Source: VBAS01 sp964508655
Lineage (GTDB): Bacteria > Bacteroidota > Bacteroidia > Chitinophagales > Chitinophagaceae
Reading direction: 5' to 3'
Length of the DNA stretch: 64,000 nt
Assembly: GCA_964508655.1 (NCBI GenBank)
Contig: CAZDUO010000007.1
Span: 8,341 to 72,340, forward strand
Shown: positions 40,703-50,900 of the stretch, piece by piece
Numbering within the stretch: the stretch's first letter is position 1
How the letters are laid out: each line of letters starts with the position of its first letter
Position numbers and translations under genes: made by a program
The notes under the pieces: model-generated
Databases searched by the model: none
Told to the model about the DNA's origin: nothing
Seen by the model: only the letters and a program-made list of their open reading frames with translations

Positions 40703-41374
40703 ATGAAATTTTTTACTATTGCATGTACCCTATTGATTACAGCAGCTGTAAACTGCCAGGTGCAGTTCGGTGTGTTTGGCGGCCCGCAGGTAACAGACGT
40801 ACGTTACATCATCAACGGCAAAAGGCAGGAAAGCGTTTTAAAATATGGTGTCAATTTAGGTGCACAACTGAAAGTGCCTTTTGAAAACCGGCTGAGCTTT
40901 GCTCCATCCGTTATGTACAATCTCAGGGGATATAAAGTAAAATTCGATGCTCCCTCCTTTCCGCCCGATTCGGCAGCTATCGACAACAATACCCGTTTTC
41001 ATACTGTTGAGCTTGGTTTTTTACTGCAGCATGATTTCAACCTGCAGCCCGGTCATTTCTTTCTCCGCTTCGGCCCATCGCTAGACTTTGCACTGGCGGG
41101 TACGGAAAAATTCAACAGCAACAGCAACGGCCCGGTAAGCAGAAACATGAAATTCAGCTTTGCCGATTACGGACATTATCTCGCCTCGGCCATACTACAG
41201 TTTGGCTATGAAGCATCCAACGGACTTTATTTTTATGGTCATTACAACTACAGTCTCACCACCATGAACAATTTTGACGGAGGCCCGTCCATTGGCAACC
41301 GGGCTGCCGGTGTTTGCATAGGCTGGTATTTTTCAAAAAACAAACTGGTGCTGGATACAAAGAATAAAGAATAG
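40703..41374 (+). CDS. PorT-like outer membrane beta-barrel protein
   Basis: 223 aa with a signal peptide ending near AAVNCQ. The mature part shows eight-stranded-barrel features: FGVFGGPQVTDVRYIINGKR, LKVPFENRLSFAPSVMYNLRG, HTVELGFLLQHDFNLQPGHFF and FLRFGPSLDFALAGTEK. PorT-type proteins belong to the outer-membrane beta-barrel superfamily common in Bacteroidota. No partner is obvious in the window. Length and pattern fit; role not known. Confidence 0.8.
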   Translation: MKFFTIACTLLITAAVNCQVQFGVFGGPQVTDVRYIINGKRQESVLKYGVNLGAQLKVPFENRLSFAPSVMYNLRGYKVKFDAPSFPPDSAAIDNNTRFHTVELGFLLQHDFNLQPGHFFLRFGPSLDFALAGTEKFNSNSNGPVSRNMKFSFADYGHYLASAILQFGYEASNGLYFYGHYNYSLTTMNNFDGGPSIGNRAAGVCIGWYFSKNKLVLDTKNKE

Positions 41375-41383
41375 CATTCACAT

Positions 41384-41538
41384 TTAACCCAAATTTTTCA
41401 ATAGAAAAATTTGCCCCCGGCTGACAAAAAATCCAAAGGATTTTTGTCAGGGTTAACCCCGACATCCCGACGTATATAGTCGGGATCGTCGGCCCCTCGG
41501 GCAGATTTTGCAGTTGAACTGCAAAATCTGGGTTTAAC
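41384..41538. repeat. composite of four consecutive hairpins
   Basis: H1: CAAATTTTT (41390-41398) with AAAAATTTG (41405-41413). H2: 41421-41434 with 41438-41450 (13 bp, one A bulge), core ATCC-AAA-GGAT. H3: CCGAC-ATCCCGAC (41459-41471) with GTCGGGAT-CGTCGG (41479-41492). H4: CAGATTTTGCAG (41502-41513) with CTGCAAAATCTG (41519-41530). The outer ends TTAACCC and GGGTTTAA can also pair. No ORF; a REP/BIME-like mosaic. Confidence 0.75.
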
Positions 41539-41587
41539 AAATACCAATCAACAATTGAGCGCAGGCTTATTACCTTTTGGTACTTAA

Positions 41588-41618
41588 TTTGCCCTAAGGG
41601 TACGATTGTCTATTTTTA
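41588..41618 (+). promoter_or_regulatory. Bacteroidetes-type promoter of the TamB-like gene
   Basis: TTTG (41588-41591), a 19-bp spacer and TATTTTTA (41611-41618), one base off TAnnTTTG. The predicted start lies about 5 bp later, 13-35 bp before the alternative start codons of the TamB gene. Confidence 0.6.
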
Positions 41619-41657
41619 CAAATTAAAGCGCTGCGTCTGAAGACTTTCAGGAAAATA

Positions 41658-44600
41658 TTGAAGTGGTTTTTGCTCTCCCTGCTTTTTCTCCTCATAGCAG
41701 CCATCGTTTTCATCAATACTGACTGGGGGCAGAATATTATTCTTCGCCGTGTCACTTCCAGGCTGTCGAAAAACCTGCAGGCTAAAATCAAAATAAAACA
41801 TGTCAGCTTTTCCCTGTTCAATAAAATGAATCTTGCAGATGTGCTTGTGGAAGACCAGCAAAAAGACACCTTGCTGTATGCAGGAAAAATAAGAGTTCGT
41901 ATTACCGACTGGTTTTTTTTAAAAGATAAAATTGAGCTGCATTATGCCGGGCTTGAGGACGCAACCATTAAATTGAACCGTTCCGATTCTGTTTGGAATT
42001 ACCAGTTCCTGGTTGATTATTTTGCTGGCGGCGGCGGCAGCAACGGCGGTAAAAAAGAAACCGTAGAGCTGAATCTGAAAAAAATTGATTTAAAAAACAT
42101 CACACTGCTGCAGCAGGATAAATGGCGGGGCGAAGACAAAATGCTGCAACTGGAAACCATGAGCCTCGATGCCGATGAAATAAATTTTGCCACACGCAAT
42201 ATTGAAATTAACTCTCTCCGTTTTACCCGTCCTTTATTTCATTTAAAAAACTACCCGGGCCTGAAGCCAAAAAAGAAAAAACTAACCGGTGACGAAGAAA
42301 ACGGCGAAGAGGAAACTACGGACACCACGCTGAAGTGGAACGCCGCCGGCTGGCTTGTGCATGCTGACAGGATAGAAATTAATAATGGCAATTTTATAAA
42401 TGAAAAACAATCCATCACAGCCTATCACGATTATTTCGACGGCAGGTTTATTGATTTTTCTACTATTGATGGCGTTTTTACCGATGTAAATTTTATCAGG
42501 GACAGCATTTCCGCTTCGCTGAAGCTGAAAACAAAAGAGCGCAGCGGTTTTGAAGTAAAATCCATGAAGGCCGAAGTGAAGTTTACACCACAAGAGATGG
42601 CCTTTGATAAAATGGAAATCATTACCAACAACAGCATCATCCGTGATTATTTCAGGATGAGCTATTCAGACATAAGCGATATGGATGATTTCATTCATAA
42701 AGTGAGAATGCAGGCCCGGTTTACAGATGCGGAAGTGGACAGCGATGATATTGCCTTTTTTGCCCCGGCGGCCGGCCAATGGAAAAAGAAAATCAAAGTA
42801 AACGGCCCGGCCCGCGGAACGGTGGACGATTTATTTGCCAATGAAATGACGATTGAGGCCGGCAACAACACTTTTCTCAATGGCGATATCAGCCTGACCG
42901 GGTTACCTGATATCAACAAAACATTTATTGATTTTAAAGCAAACAAATTCCGCACAAACTATGTTGATGCAGCTACTTTTTTCCCGGTCATCAGGAAAAC
43001 TACCGCCGTACAGTTGCAGAATATTTCTTACCTCGATTTTGACGGCAGTTTCACCGGCTTCTTAAAAGACTTTGTTACCTACGGCACCATCCGCACCAAC
43101 CTGGGCACATTGACCAGCGACCTGAACATGAAACTGCCGGATGGAAAAGAACCGCTGTATTCCGGCAATATCGCATCGCAGGATTTCCAACTCGGGCAGT
43201 TTATCAATAACCCGGAAATCGGGGCTATTTCATTTTCGGGACAGGTAAAAGGAAGTGGAGTAAAATGGAACAGCATTATTGCCGATGTGGATGCGACAGT
43301 AAACCGGTTTACCTTCAAAAATTATCAATACGAGAATATTAAAACCAAAGGCAACCTGAACAGGAGGGTATTTACCGGTAATTTTTCAATCAATGATTCC
43401 AATGCCATTGCATCCATGGACGGCATTATTGATTTCAGGAGTGATGTACCTAAATTTAATTTCCTTGCCGACGTGGGCGGCATCAACCTGGCGCCGCTGC
43501 ACATACTGGATGAAAATTATTCATTCAAAGGCAAGCTTGATTTTGATTTTTCCAGCAGCAGCATTGACAACTTTATCGGCACAGCCCGCATCAGCAGCGC
43601 TGAAATTTCAAAAGACGGCAAATCGCTGCCGCTTGATTCGCTGGTAGTTTACTCCCGGTATATTGATGGGACAAAACATTTCACCATCAATTCAAAGGAA
43701 CTGGAAGGCAGTATTGTCGGAAATTTTTCTGTTGAAAACCTGCCGGATGCTTATCGTCTTTTCCTGAACAAATATTACCCTTCATACATCAGGCCGCCTG
43801 TGCGGAAAATCCGCGACCAGGCCTTCAGCTTTTCTTTCCGTACCAATTATATTTCCGATTATATCCGGCTTTTCGACAGCACCATTGACGGGTTTAACAA
43901 CAGCGAAATCAGCGGAAGGCTGAATACGGTTGAAAACGTAGTGGAGTTGAATACGTATGTTCCCTCTGTTTTGCTGAAAGGCTACGAATTTCAAAATGTG
44001 AATGTAACCGGCAAAGGGACATTGGAAAATCTTGGGCTCACCGCTACGGTGGATTATCTGAAAGTAAACGACAGTATCAGCTTTCCTTTTGCCAAAGTGG
44101 AGCTGCTGGCAAAAAATGATTCGACAAAAATCAGTTTAGTCACGGAAAGCAGTAATAAAAATATACAGGGCGGCTCCATCAGCGCCCTGGTCACCACTTT
44201 TAACGACGGGCTGGCCGTTCGCTTCGATACGTCGCAGTTTGTACTGAACGGCAAACGCTGGTCCATAGAAAAAGACGGGGAACTGGAATTGCGGTCCAGT
44301 ACAATTTCGCACAGCGAGATAGTGCTGAAAGAAAGCAACCAGGAAGTAGTAATAAAAACCCTGCCTTCCGATATCGGCAACTGGAATGATTTGAAAATTG
44401 ACCTGAAGAACTTCAATATCGGTGATGTGACGACACTCCTGGTACGTTCAAACAAAATAGAGGGCCTGCTGGACGGCAATATCACCATTGAAGACCCTGT
44501 AAAGACCTTCAATGTGGTTTCAGACATACAAACTGATCAGTTACGGCTCGATGGAGATTCCCTTGGCCAGGTTAAAGCTCATGTATTTTATGAAAATAAA

Positions 44601-46451
44601 ACCGGGAAACTGACGGCCAGCGGGAAAAACCTGGACCCTGATGAGAAAATTGAATTTGACCTGGCGCTATTCCTGAAAAATCTTGCTTCAAACGGGGAAG
44701 ATATAATTACAATCACACCTGAAAATTACCCGGTTGATATTGTAAAGCGGTTTATCGGTACGTTGTTTACCGATCTGAGGGGTTATGCTACCGGCCAGTT
44801 AAAAATCATCGGCCAGGGGGATAAAAGAAAATATGTGGGCAAGGCCAGGCTTCATGACGCCGGGTTGAAAGTAATTTTTACCCAGTGTTTTTATAAAATA
44901 AATGATTCGGAAATAAATTTCAGGGAAGATGCGCTGGACCTCGGTACATTAAAGCTGGTGGATACTGTAACAAATAACACAGCGACACTCAGCCGGGGAA
45001 TAATCAAACACGATTCATGGAAAAACATGCAGTTTGATATCCTTGCAAGGGTGGATAATAACCCTATGCTGCTGCTGAACACAACAGCAAAAGACAACAG
45101 CGCTTTTTATGGCTATGCCAGGGGCACCGGCACATTTTCACTGACAGGACCGCAAGCCAATATGCGGATGAGGATAACCGGAAAAGCATCAGAAACAGAC
45201 AGCTCCTATATCACCATACCCAACAGTACCAGCCGTGAAAGCGGTGGCCTGGCTGATTTTCTGATTGAAAGAAAATACGGAAGAGAGATAAGTGATACTG
45301 TTATCCGCAGCGGGCAAACCAACCTGACCTATGATGTGGAATTGAGCGCCAACCCCATGGTGAACGTGAAAGTGATTCTGGATGAACTGACAAATGATGA
45401 AATACGCGGCCGTGGTGAAGGCAACCTGCATATTAATTCGGGCACTTCGGAGCCGCTCAGCATCAGGGGACGTTATAATATCAATGAAGGAAATTACAAA
45501 TTCACCTTCCAGTCTTTTTTCAAAAAACCCTTTGAGTTGAAAAAAGACGCCGATAACTATATCGAGTGGACAGGCGATCCGTATCATCCTACTGTGAAAA
45601 TTGATGCGGTTTATACCACTACAAAGAAGGTTGATTTTTCGCCCTTGCTAAGCTACAACCCTTCCGGCCCGTCCAGTGCTGCGGGTATCCGGGATTATGT
45701 ATATGTGATAGCACACCTTACCGGCGACCTGTTCAAACCCGACATTAAGTTTGCTCTCGATTTTCCGGCGGAAAGTCCTCCCAAAAAAGATGTAACAGTT
45801 TCGTTTGTGGTTGACCAGCTGCAGCAAAATGAAAACGAGCTGAACAAGCATGTGGCTTTTCTTGTTGTGTTCAACAGTTTTGCACCTACCGAGGTAGGTT
45901 CATCACTGGATTTCTCATCGGGCGTTGACCTGGTGGTTAATTCCATTTCAGGATTTCTTAGCGGAGAAATCAATCGGTTACTGAACAATTTCCTCACGAA
46001 GAAACTGAATATCGAAGGATTGAATATTAATTTTTCCGGTTCACTGTACGATCCTAATCTGTTTGGCGAAAGTGGGGGCATTTCAGGTTACGAACGGACT
46101 GACTTTAACCTGGTGATTGCAAAATCCATACTGAAAAACCGGGCAATCATTACATTTGAAGGCACAGCCGATGTGCCTATTCAAAGTTCTTCGCAACTGA
46201 AAACCGACTTGCTGAAAAATGTAACCACCGAGTTCCTGATAAACAAAAGCGGTACGGTACGGGCAACAATTTTTTACAAGGAAAATATTGACTTTCTCAC
46301 CAATACCGCATCTACCGGCGGCGGCATCAAATCCAGGCGCTATGGTGGAAGTCTTGCTTATCGCAAGGAAGGCAACCGGCTCAGGGATCTTTTTACCCGG
46401 AAGAAAAAACTACAGGCGCCTGCAGCCGTAGAAAAGAAAGATGGCAATTAA
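41658..46451 (+). CDS. tamB: TamB-like translocation/assembly module protein (DUF490)
   Basis: 1597 aa from a TTG at 41658. In the same frame CTG at 41637 (LKTFRKILKWFLL) is an alternative, giving a more typical basic stretch before the anchor; neither is ATG. One N-terminal membrane helix (FLLSLLFLLIAAIVFINTDWG), then a long series of beta-strand repeats of the AsmA/TamB taco fold, and a C-terminal DUF490 region (YNINEGNYKFTFQSFFKKPF, PYHPTVKIDAVYTT, VVFNSFAPTEVGSSLDFSSG). TamB bridges inner and outer membrane and moves phospholipid or proteins; length is normal for Bacteroidota. No TamA/BamA gene is adjacent. Confidence 0.9.
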   Translation: MKWFLLSLLFLLIAAIVFINTDWGQNIILRRVTSRLSKNLQAKIKIKHVSFSLFNKMNLADVLVEDQQKDTLLYAGKIRVRITDWFFLKDKIELHYAGLEDATIKLNRSDSVWNYQFLVDYFAGGGGSNGGKKETVELNLKKIDLKNITLLQQDKWRGEDKMLQLETMSLDADEINFATRNIEINSLRFTRPLFHLKNYPGLKPKKKKLTGDEENGEEETTDTTLKWNAAGWLVHADRIEINNGNFINEKQSITAYHDYFDGRFIDFSTIDGVFTDVNFIRDSISASLKLKTKERSGFEVKSMKAEVKFTPQEMAFDKMEIITNNSIIRDYFRMSYSDISDMDDFIHKVRMQARFTDAEVDSDDIAFFAPAAGQWKKKIKVNGPARGTVDDLFANEMTIEAGNNTFLNGDISLTGLPDINKTFIDFKANKFRTNYVDAATFFPVIRKTTAVQLQNISYLDFDGSFTGFLKDFVTYGTIRTNLGTLTSDLNMKLPDGKEPLYSGNIASQDFQLGQFINNPEIGAISFSGQVKGSGVKWNSIIADVDATVNRFTFKNYQYENIKTKGNLNRRVFTGNFSINDSNAIASMDGIIDFRSDVPKFNFLADVGGINLAPLHILDENYSFKGKLDFDFSSSSIDNFIGTARISSAEISKDGKSLPLDSLVVYSRYIDGTKHFTINSKELEGSIVGNFSVENLPDAYRLFLNKYYPSYIRPPVRKIRDQAFSFSFRTNYISDYIRLFDSTIDGFNNSEISGRLNTVENVVELNTYVPSVLLKGYEFQNVNVTGKGTLENLGLTATVDYLKVNDSISFPFAKVELLAKNDSTKISLVTESSNKNIQGGSISALVTTFNDGLAVRFDTSQFVLNGKRWSIEKDGELELRSSTISHSEIVLKESNQEVVIKTLPSDIGNWNDLKIDLKNFNIGDVTTLLVRSNKIEGLLDGNITIEDPVKTFNVVSDIQTDQLRLDGDSLGQVKAHVFYENKTGKLTASGKNLDPDEKIEFDLALFLKNLASNGEDIITITPENYPVDIVKRFIGTLFTDLRGYATGQLKIIGQGDKRKYVGKARLHDAGLKVIFTQCFYKINDSEINFREDALDLGTLKLVDTVTNNTATLSRGIIKHDSWKNMQFDILARVDNNPMLLLNTTAKDNSAFYGYARGTGTFSLTGPQANMRMRITGKASETDSSYITIPNSTSRESGGLADFLIERKYGREISDTVIRSGQTNLTYDVELSANPMVNVKVILDELTNDEIRGRGEGNLHINSGTSEPLSIRGRYNINEGNYKFTFQSFFKKPFELKKDADNYIEWTGDPYHPTVKIDAVYTTTKKVDFSPLLSYNPSGPSSAAGIRDYVYVIAHLTGDLFKPDIKFALDFPAESPPKKDVTVSFVVDQLQQNENELNKHVAFLVVFNSFAPTEVGSSLDFSSGVDLVVNSISGFLSGEINRLLNNFLTKKLNIEGLNINFSGSLYDPNLFGESGGISGYERTDFNLVIAKSILKNRAIITFEGTADVPIQSSSQLKTDLLKNVTTEFLINKSGTVRATIFYKENIDFLTNTASTGGGIKSRRYGGSLAYRKEGNRLRDLFTRKKKLQAPAAVEKKDGN

Positions 46452-46454
46452 GGA

Positions 46455-46540
46455 GAAATTCCAAAACACAATAATCAAATTCCAAAAAACCCTTTTCGGA
46501 ATCGAGAATTTGGAATCTGGGATTTGGGATTTGGAATTTA
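46455..46540. repeat. AATTCCAAA/TTTGGAATT low-complexity repeat
   Basis: AAATTCCAAAA and AAATTCCAAAAAA occur in the first half, and TTTGGAATCT, GATTTGG and TTTGGAATTT in the second, so the halves pair. The same units recur at 62299-62330 and 62562-62595. Fills the gap between the TamB and ribBA stops. Confidence 0.55.
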
Positions 46541-46547
46541 TTCCCTG

Positions 46548-47762
46548 TCATTCATCATCATCCATAATTTCATGCCCCAGTTTATCCCGCTTTGTCTGCA
46601 GGTATTTTTCGTTGTGCGGGTTGGGAGAAATTTCAATGGGAATGTTTTCTACTATTTCCAGTCCATAGCCAATAAGTCCTACCCGCTTTTTGGGATTGTT
46701 GCTGATGAGTTTGAGCTTTGAAATTCCGAGATGCCGCAATATTTGCGCCCCGATGCCATAATCCCGTTGATCCATCTGGAAGCCGAGGTGCAGGTTGGCT
46801 TCCACGGTATCGAGCCCCTGCTCCTGCAGGCGGTAGGCTTTTAGTTTATTCAATAACCCGATGCCCCTGCCCTCCTGGTTCATGTACAGTATGGCGCCTT
46901 TACCTTCTATTTCTACCATCTTCATTGCCGTGTGCAGTTGTTCGCCGCAATCGCAACGCAACGAGCCAAGAATATCGCCTGTAAAGCAGGATGAATGCAC
47001 CCGCACCATCACCGGTTCATCTTTTTCCCAACTGCCCTTTACCAGGGCAAGGTGTTCATTGCTGGAATATTTTTCTTTAAAAGCGATGAGGGTGAAATGG
47101 CCGTACCGTGTGGGCATATCTACCCTTACTACTTCTTCAATCAGCGAATCTCTTTTTATACGGTATTCAATCAGGTCTTTGATTGAAATGATTTTGAAAT
47201 CGAATTTCCTTGCCACTTCAATCAACTCAGGCAGCCGTGCCATAGTGCCATCGTCATTCATTATTTCCACCAGCACGCCTCCGTACGGCGGGTCGAAACC
47301 GGCAAGGCGGGTAAGGTCAATGGCTGCCTCAGTGTGTCCGGCCCGGCGCAGCACTCCTCCTTTTTTGGCACGCAGCGGAAAAACGTGACCGGGTTTGCCA
47401 AGGTCTGAAGTTTTTGTAAAAGGATTTATCAGCGCCTGGATAGTTTTAGAGCGGTCGTGTGCTGAAATGCCGGTAGTGCAACCATGCCCGAGTAAATCAA
47501 CAGAAACGGTAAAAGCCGTTTCATGCAAGGCAGTATTATTGTTTACCATCAGTTCAAGACCCAGTTCATCACATCGGTCTTCGACCAGGGCCACACAAAT
47601 AAGTCCCCGGCCGTGCTTGCTCATAAAGTTAATTACCTCCGGACTGGCATGCCGGGCAGCCACAATAAAATCGCCTTCATTTTCACGATCTTCATCGTCA
47701 ACCACCACCACCAGCTTGCCGGCCCTGATTTCTTCAATTGCCTTTTCAATTTTATCAAACAT
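46548..47762 (-). CDS. ribBA: bifunctional DHBP synthase / GTP cyclohydrolase II (riboflavin)
   Basis: 404 aa. N-terminal DHBP synthase half: LVVVVDDEDRENEGDFIVAA, the HGRGLICVAL block and the GHTEAAIDLTRLAG block. C-terminal GTP cyclohydrolase II half (from about residue 205): zinc Cys in CFTGDILGSLRCDCGEQLHT, and NQEGRGIGLLNKLKAYRLQE. Makes both 3,4-dihydroxy-2-butanone 4-phosphate and the pyrimidine precursor of riboflavin. Usual length. A TAAATTTG -7 box lies at 47779-47786 on the minus strand. Confidence 0.96.
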   Translation of the reverse strand: MFDKIEKAIEEIRAGKLVVVVDDEDRENEGDFIVAARHASPEVINFMSKHGRGLICVALVEDRCDELGLELMVNNNTALHETAFTVSVDLLGHGCTTGISAHDRSKTIQALINPFTKTSDLGKPGHVFPLRAKKGGVLRRAGHTEAAIDLTRLAGFDPPYGGVLVEIMNDDGTMARLPELIEVARKFDFKIISIKDLIEYRIKRDSLIEEVVRVDMPTRYGHFTLIAFKEKYSSNEHLALVKGSWEKDEPVMVRVHSSCFTGDILGSLRCDCGEQLHTAMKMVEIEGKGAILYMNQEGRGIGLLNKLKAYRLQEQGLDTVEANLHLGFQMDQRDYGIGAQILRHLGISKLKLISNNPKKRVGLIGYGLEIVENIPIEISPNPHNEKYLQTKRDKLGHEIMDDDE

Positions 47763-47778
47763 ACCGGATGAATTTTGA

Positions 47779-47786
47779 CAAATTTA
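47779..47786 (-). promoter_or_regulatory. -7 box of ribBA
   Basis: TAAATTTG on the minus strand fits TAnnTTTG and lies 16 bp before the ribBA ATG. The 190-bp gap to the receptor gene shows no FMN-riboswitch signature I recognise. Confidence 0.5.
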
Positions 47787-47955
47787 CAAACTATAAAGTG
47801 TAAAGAAGGTGGAGAATATTTTGCAGAACAAAGCAGCGTTTTCGGGGGAACTGTGCGTTCTTAATTAAATAATACACCGGGCCGAAATTTGTGAATATTT
47901 GGCTATATTTAAGCGGTGATATTTCCCTTTCTTTGCAACCAATAAACTAAAACAT

Positions 47956-50900
47956 ATGCTTAAGAGAACAATTCAGGCAATCGCATTACTGCTTGCTGTT
48001 CCATTCATTACTGCTGCACAGGAAACCGCAAGCGGCATTGGCGGCTCGGTAAAAGGCAGCACCGGCGATGCGCTGGTTGGCGCCACTATAACCGCTACGC
48101 ATATTCCCACAGGTACTGTTTATCGTGTGGTGGCCCGTGCCGGTGGCCGCTACGATATCAGCAACATGACGCCAGGAGGTCCTTATCTTATAGTAGCCAC
48201 TTTTGTTGGCTTCCAGGATGAAAAAAGAGAAGATGTGTACCTGGTTTTGGGGGAAAAAAGCCGCTATGATTTTGCCCTTGTTGATAAAACAGGAACCCTT
48301 ACCGAACTGGTGGTGACTACCCGCCGGGCTTCCACCCAGGGTAAGGGTGGAACTGAAACTGGCATCAGCCAGGATAAGGTAACCAATATTCCCACGGTAT
48401 CACGGAGCCTGAACGATTACCTGCGTTATACTCCTCAGGCCAAAATAACCGGCGATGGCGGTGTTTCCATTGCCGGCCAGAATAACCGGTACAATGCCTT
48501 CTATATTGACGGAGCAATCAATAATGATGTGTTTGGTTTGGCAGCCTCTGGCACCAACGGCGGCCAGGCAAACATTAACCCGATTTCAATTGATGCTATT
48601 GACCAGTTCCAGGTGGTCATTTCGCCTTTCGATGCATCCATCGGCGGGTTTACCGGCGGTGGCATTAATGCCACAACCCGCGGTGGCACCAACGAGTTGA
48701 AGGGTTCGGCCTGGTATTATTACCGAAATGAAAGTCTTGCAGGAAAAACACCTGGCAATGTGCCGGATAACCTCCGCACCAAACTGCCGGATTTGAAAAA
48801 TAAAATCGCCGGCTTCCGTGTGGGAGGCCCAATTGTAAAAAACAAACTTTTCTTTTTTATTTTGGCTGAACTGGAAAGAAATGAAAGACCTCAACTGTTC
48901 AGTTTTGCCAATTATCGCGGCTTTGCTACAGCTGATTCAGTAAACAAGCTTATTAATTTTCTGAAGACATCCTTTAATTACGACCCGGGTTCATTCCTCG
49001 ATGTGCCGGAAAAAGTGGAAGCCAACCGTATTACCGCCAAGCTTGACTGGAATATGAACACCAATAACCGCATTTCGTTAAGTTACAGGTTAAACGACGG
49101 CAAACGCTTTAATACCAGCGGGGGAAGCAGCACCCGGATTAATTTCTTTAACAACGGATATATTTTCCCCAACTCCACCAATACCTACACGGCTGAATGG
49201 CGCAGCAGTATGAAAAGAAATTCTTCCAACCGGTTGCTGATTACTTTTACGGATGTGGAAGACAACCGGGACCCCATTGGCGACCGCTTTCCCCGTGTAA
49301 CAATTAACGACGGTACGGGGGGTACCAATGGTTATATTATCGGCACCGAAAACTTTTCAACAGGTAATTACCTGTTGCAAAAAAATCTTACTTTTTACGA
49401 TGCGTATAAATTTTATATCGGAAATAATTTATTTACCATTGGCGCCGATATTCTTTACAGCAAAGTAAACAACCTGTTCATCCGTGATTTGTTTGGCAAC
49501 TATACTTACGCATCGCTGAACGACTTTATTACGAATGCAAGGCCTACCCGTTACGACCGCACCTTCTCATTACTGGAAACCAAAACGGATGAAAAAAATT
49601 CGCCATCTGCCGCAAAATTTAAATACTGGAATCTTGCATTTTTTATTAATGATGAAATAAAAGCCACCGATAAACTGACTGTCAACTGGGGCATCAGGGC
49701 AGATAAAACAGTCTTTCCTGACGACCCGAGAGTAGATCCATTCTTTAATGACACAGCCATCGCAGCCATCTCGGCATATTATAATATGCGTGGCGCCCGG
49801 TCAGGCCAGATGGCAGAAGTGAGCTGGTCAATTTCACCACGGGTCGGTTTTGTTTATAAACTAACAGATGAAAACCTGATCATCCGTGGCGGTGCGGGTT
49901 TCTTCACCGGGCGTATGCCGCTGGTATGGCCGGGCGGTGTTTACAATAATACGGGGAACAATCTCGGCTCAGTAGGTGTGAATAACCCCAATATAACGTT
50001 CCGTGCCGATCCGTTTAATCAATATGGGCCGACCGATTTCGGAATCAGCCTTGCTAATGCAAAGGGCCAGGTAGACCTGATTTCTGAAGAATTTAAGCTC
50101 CCCCGTGTACTTCGCACTTCAGTAGGTGTAGATAAAAACCTGGGCAAAGGCTGGAATTTTACCATAGAAGGAATGTATTCCAAGGTGATTAATGAAATTT
50201 ATTACCAGAACATCAATATCATACCGCCATCCTTGATGTCAGTAGGACCCGGCGCCAGAACGGTTTATACTTTCAGCGGCACGCCAAATCGCATTCCCAT
50301 GAGGGCAGGCGGAGTTAATCCCTATGCCGGCGGCGAAATTTTCCTGCTTTACAATAATCCCAACAGGAAACAGGGCGGATTTGCTTACAACTTCACTGCC
50401 ATCATTGATAAAAAATTCCGTAAAGGATTTGCAGCTACCCTGAGTTATACTTATGGCAATTCGGTGGTGCTGAACGAAGGCACCAGCTCGCAAAACAACT
50501 CGCAATGGCGTTTTATGGAAACAGTGAACGGCCGCAATTTCCTGGGCCGCTCTACTTCTGATTTTGATATCGGCCATCGCTTTTACGGATACCTATCCAA
50601 GAAATTCTCTTATGCCAAAAACAAGCTTGGCACTACCATCACGCTGGTGCTGAATTCGCAACAGGGTCAGCCTTTCAGCTACGTGTATAGCGCCAGCCTT
50701 GTAGGCGACCGGGCACGAGGTGAAACAAATGACCTCATTTACATCCCCACGGCTTCTGAAGTACAAACTATGATTTTCCTGAGCAATACTATAAGCGGGG
50801 TTACTTATACCCAGGCTGAACAAAGAACCATGCTGGAGAATTATATCCGTGGCTCGAAATACCTGAATAAAAGCCGCGGCCGCTTTGCCGAAAGAAATGG

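Noticed and set aside
47763..47955. FMN riboswitch before ribBA
   Set aside because: None of the conserved FMN-box blocks (AGGGTG, GCGGT and so on) was seen on the minus strand upstream of ribBA.
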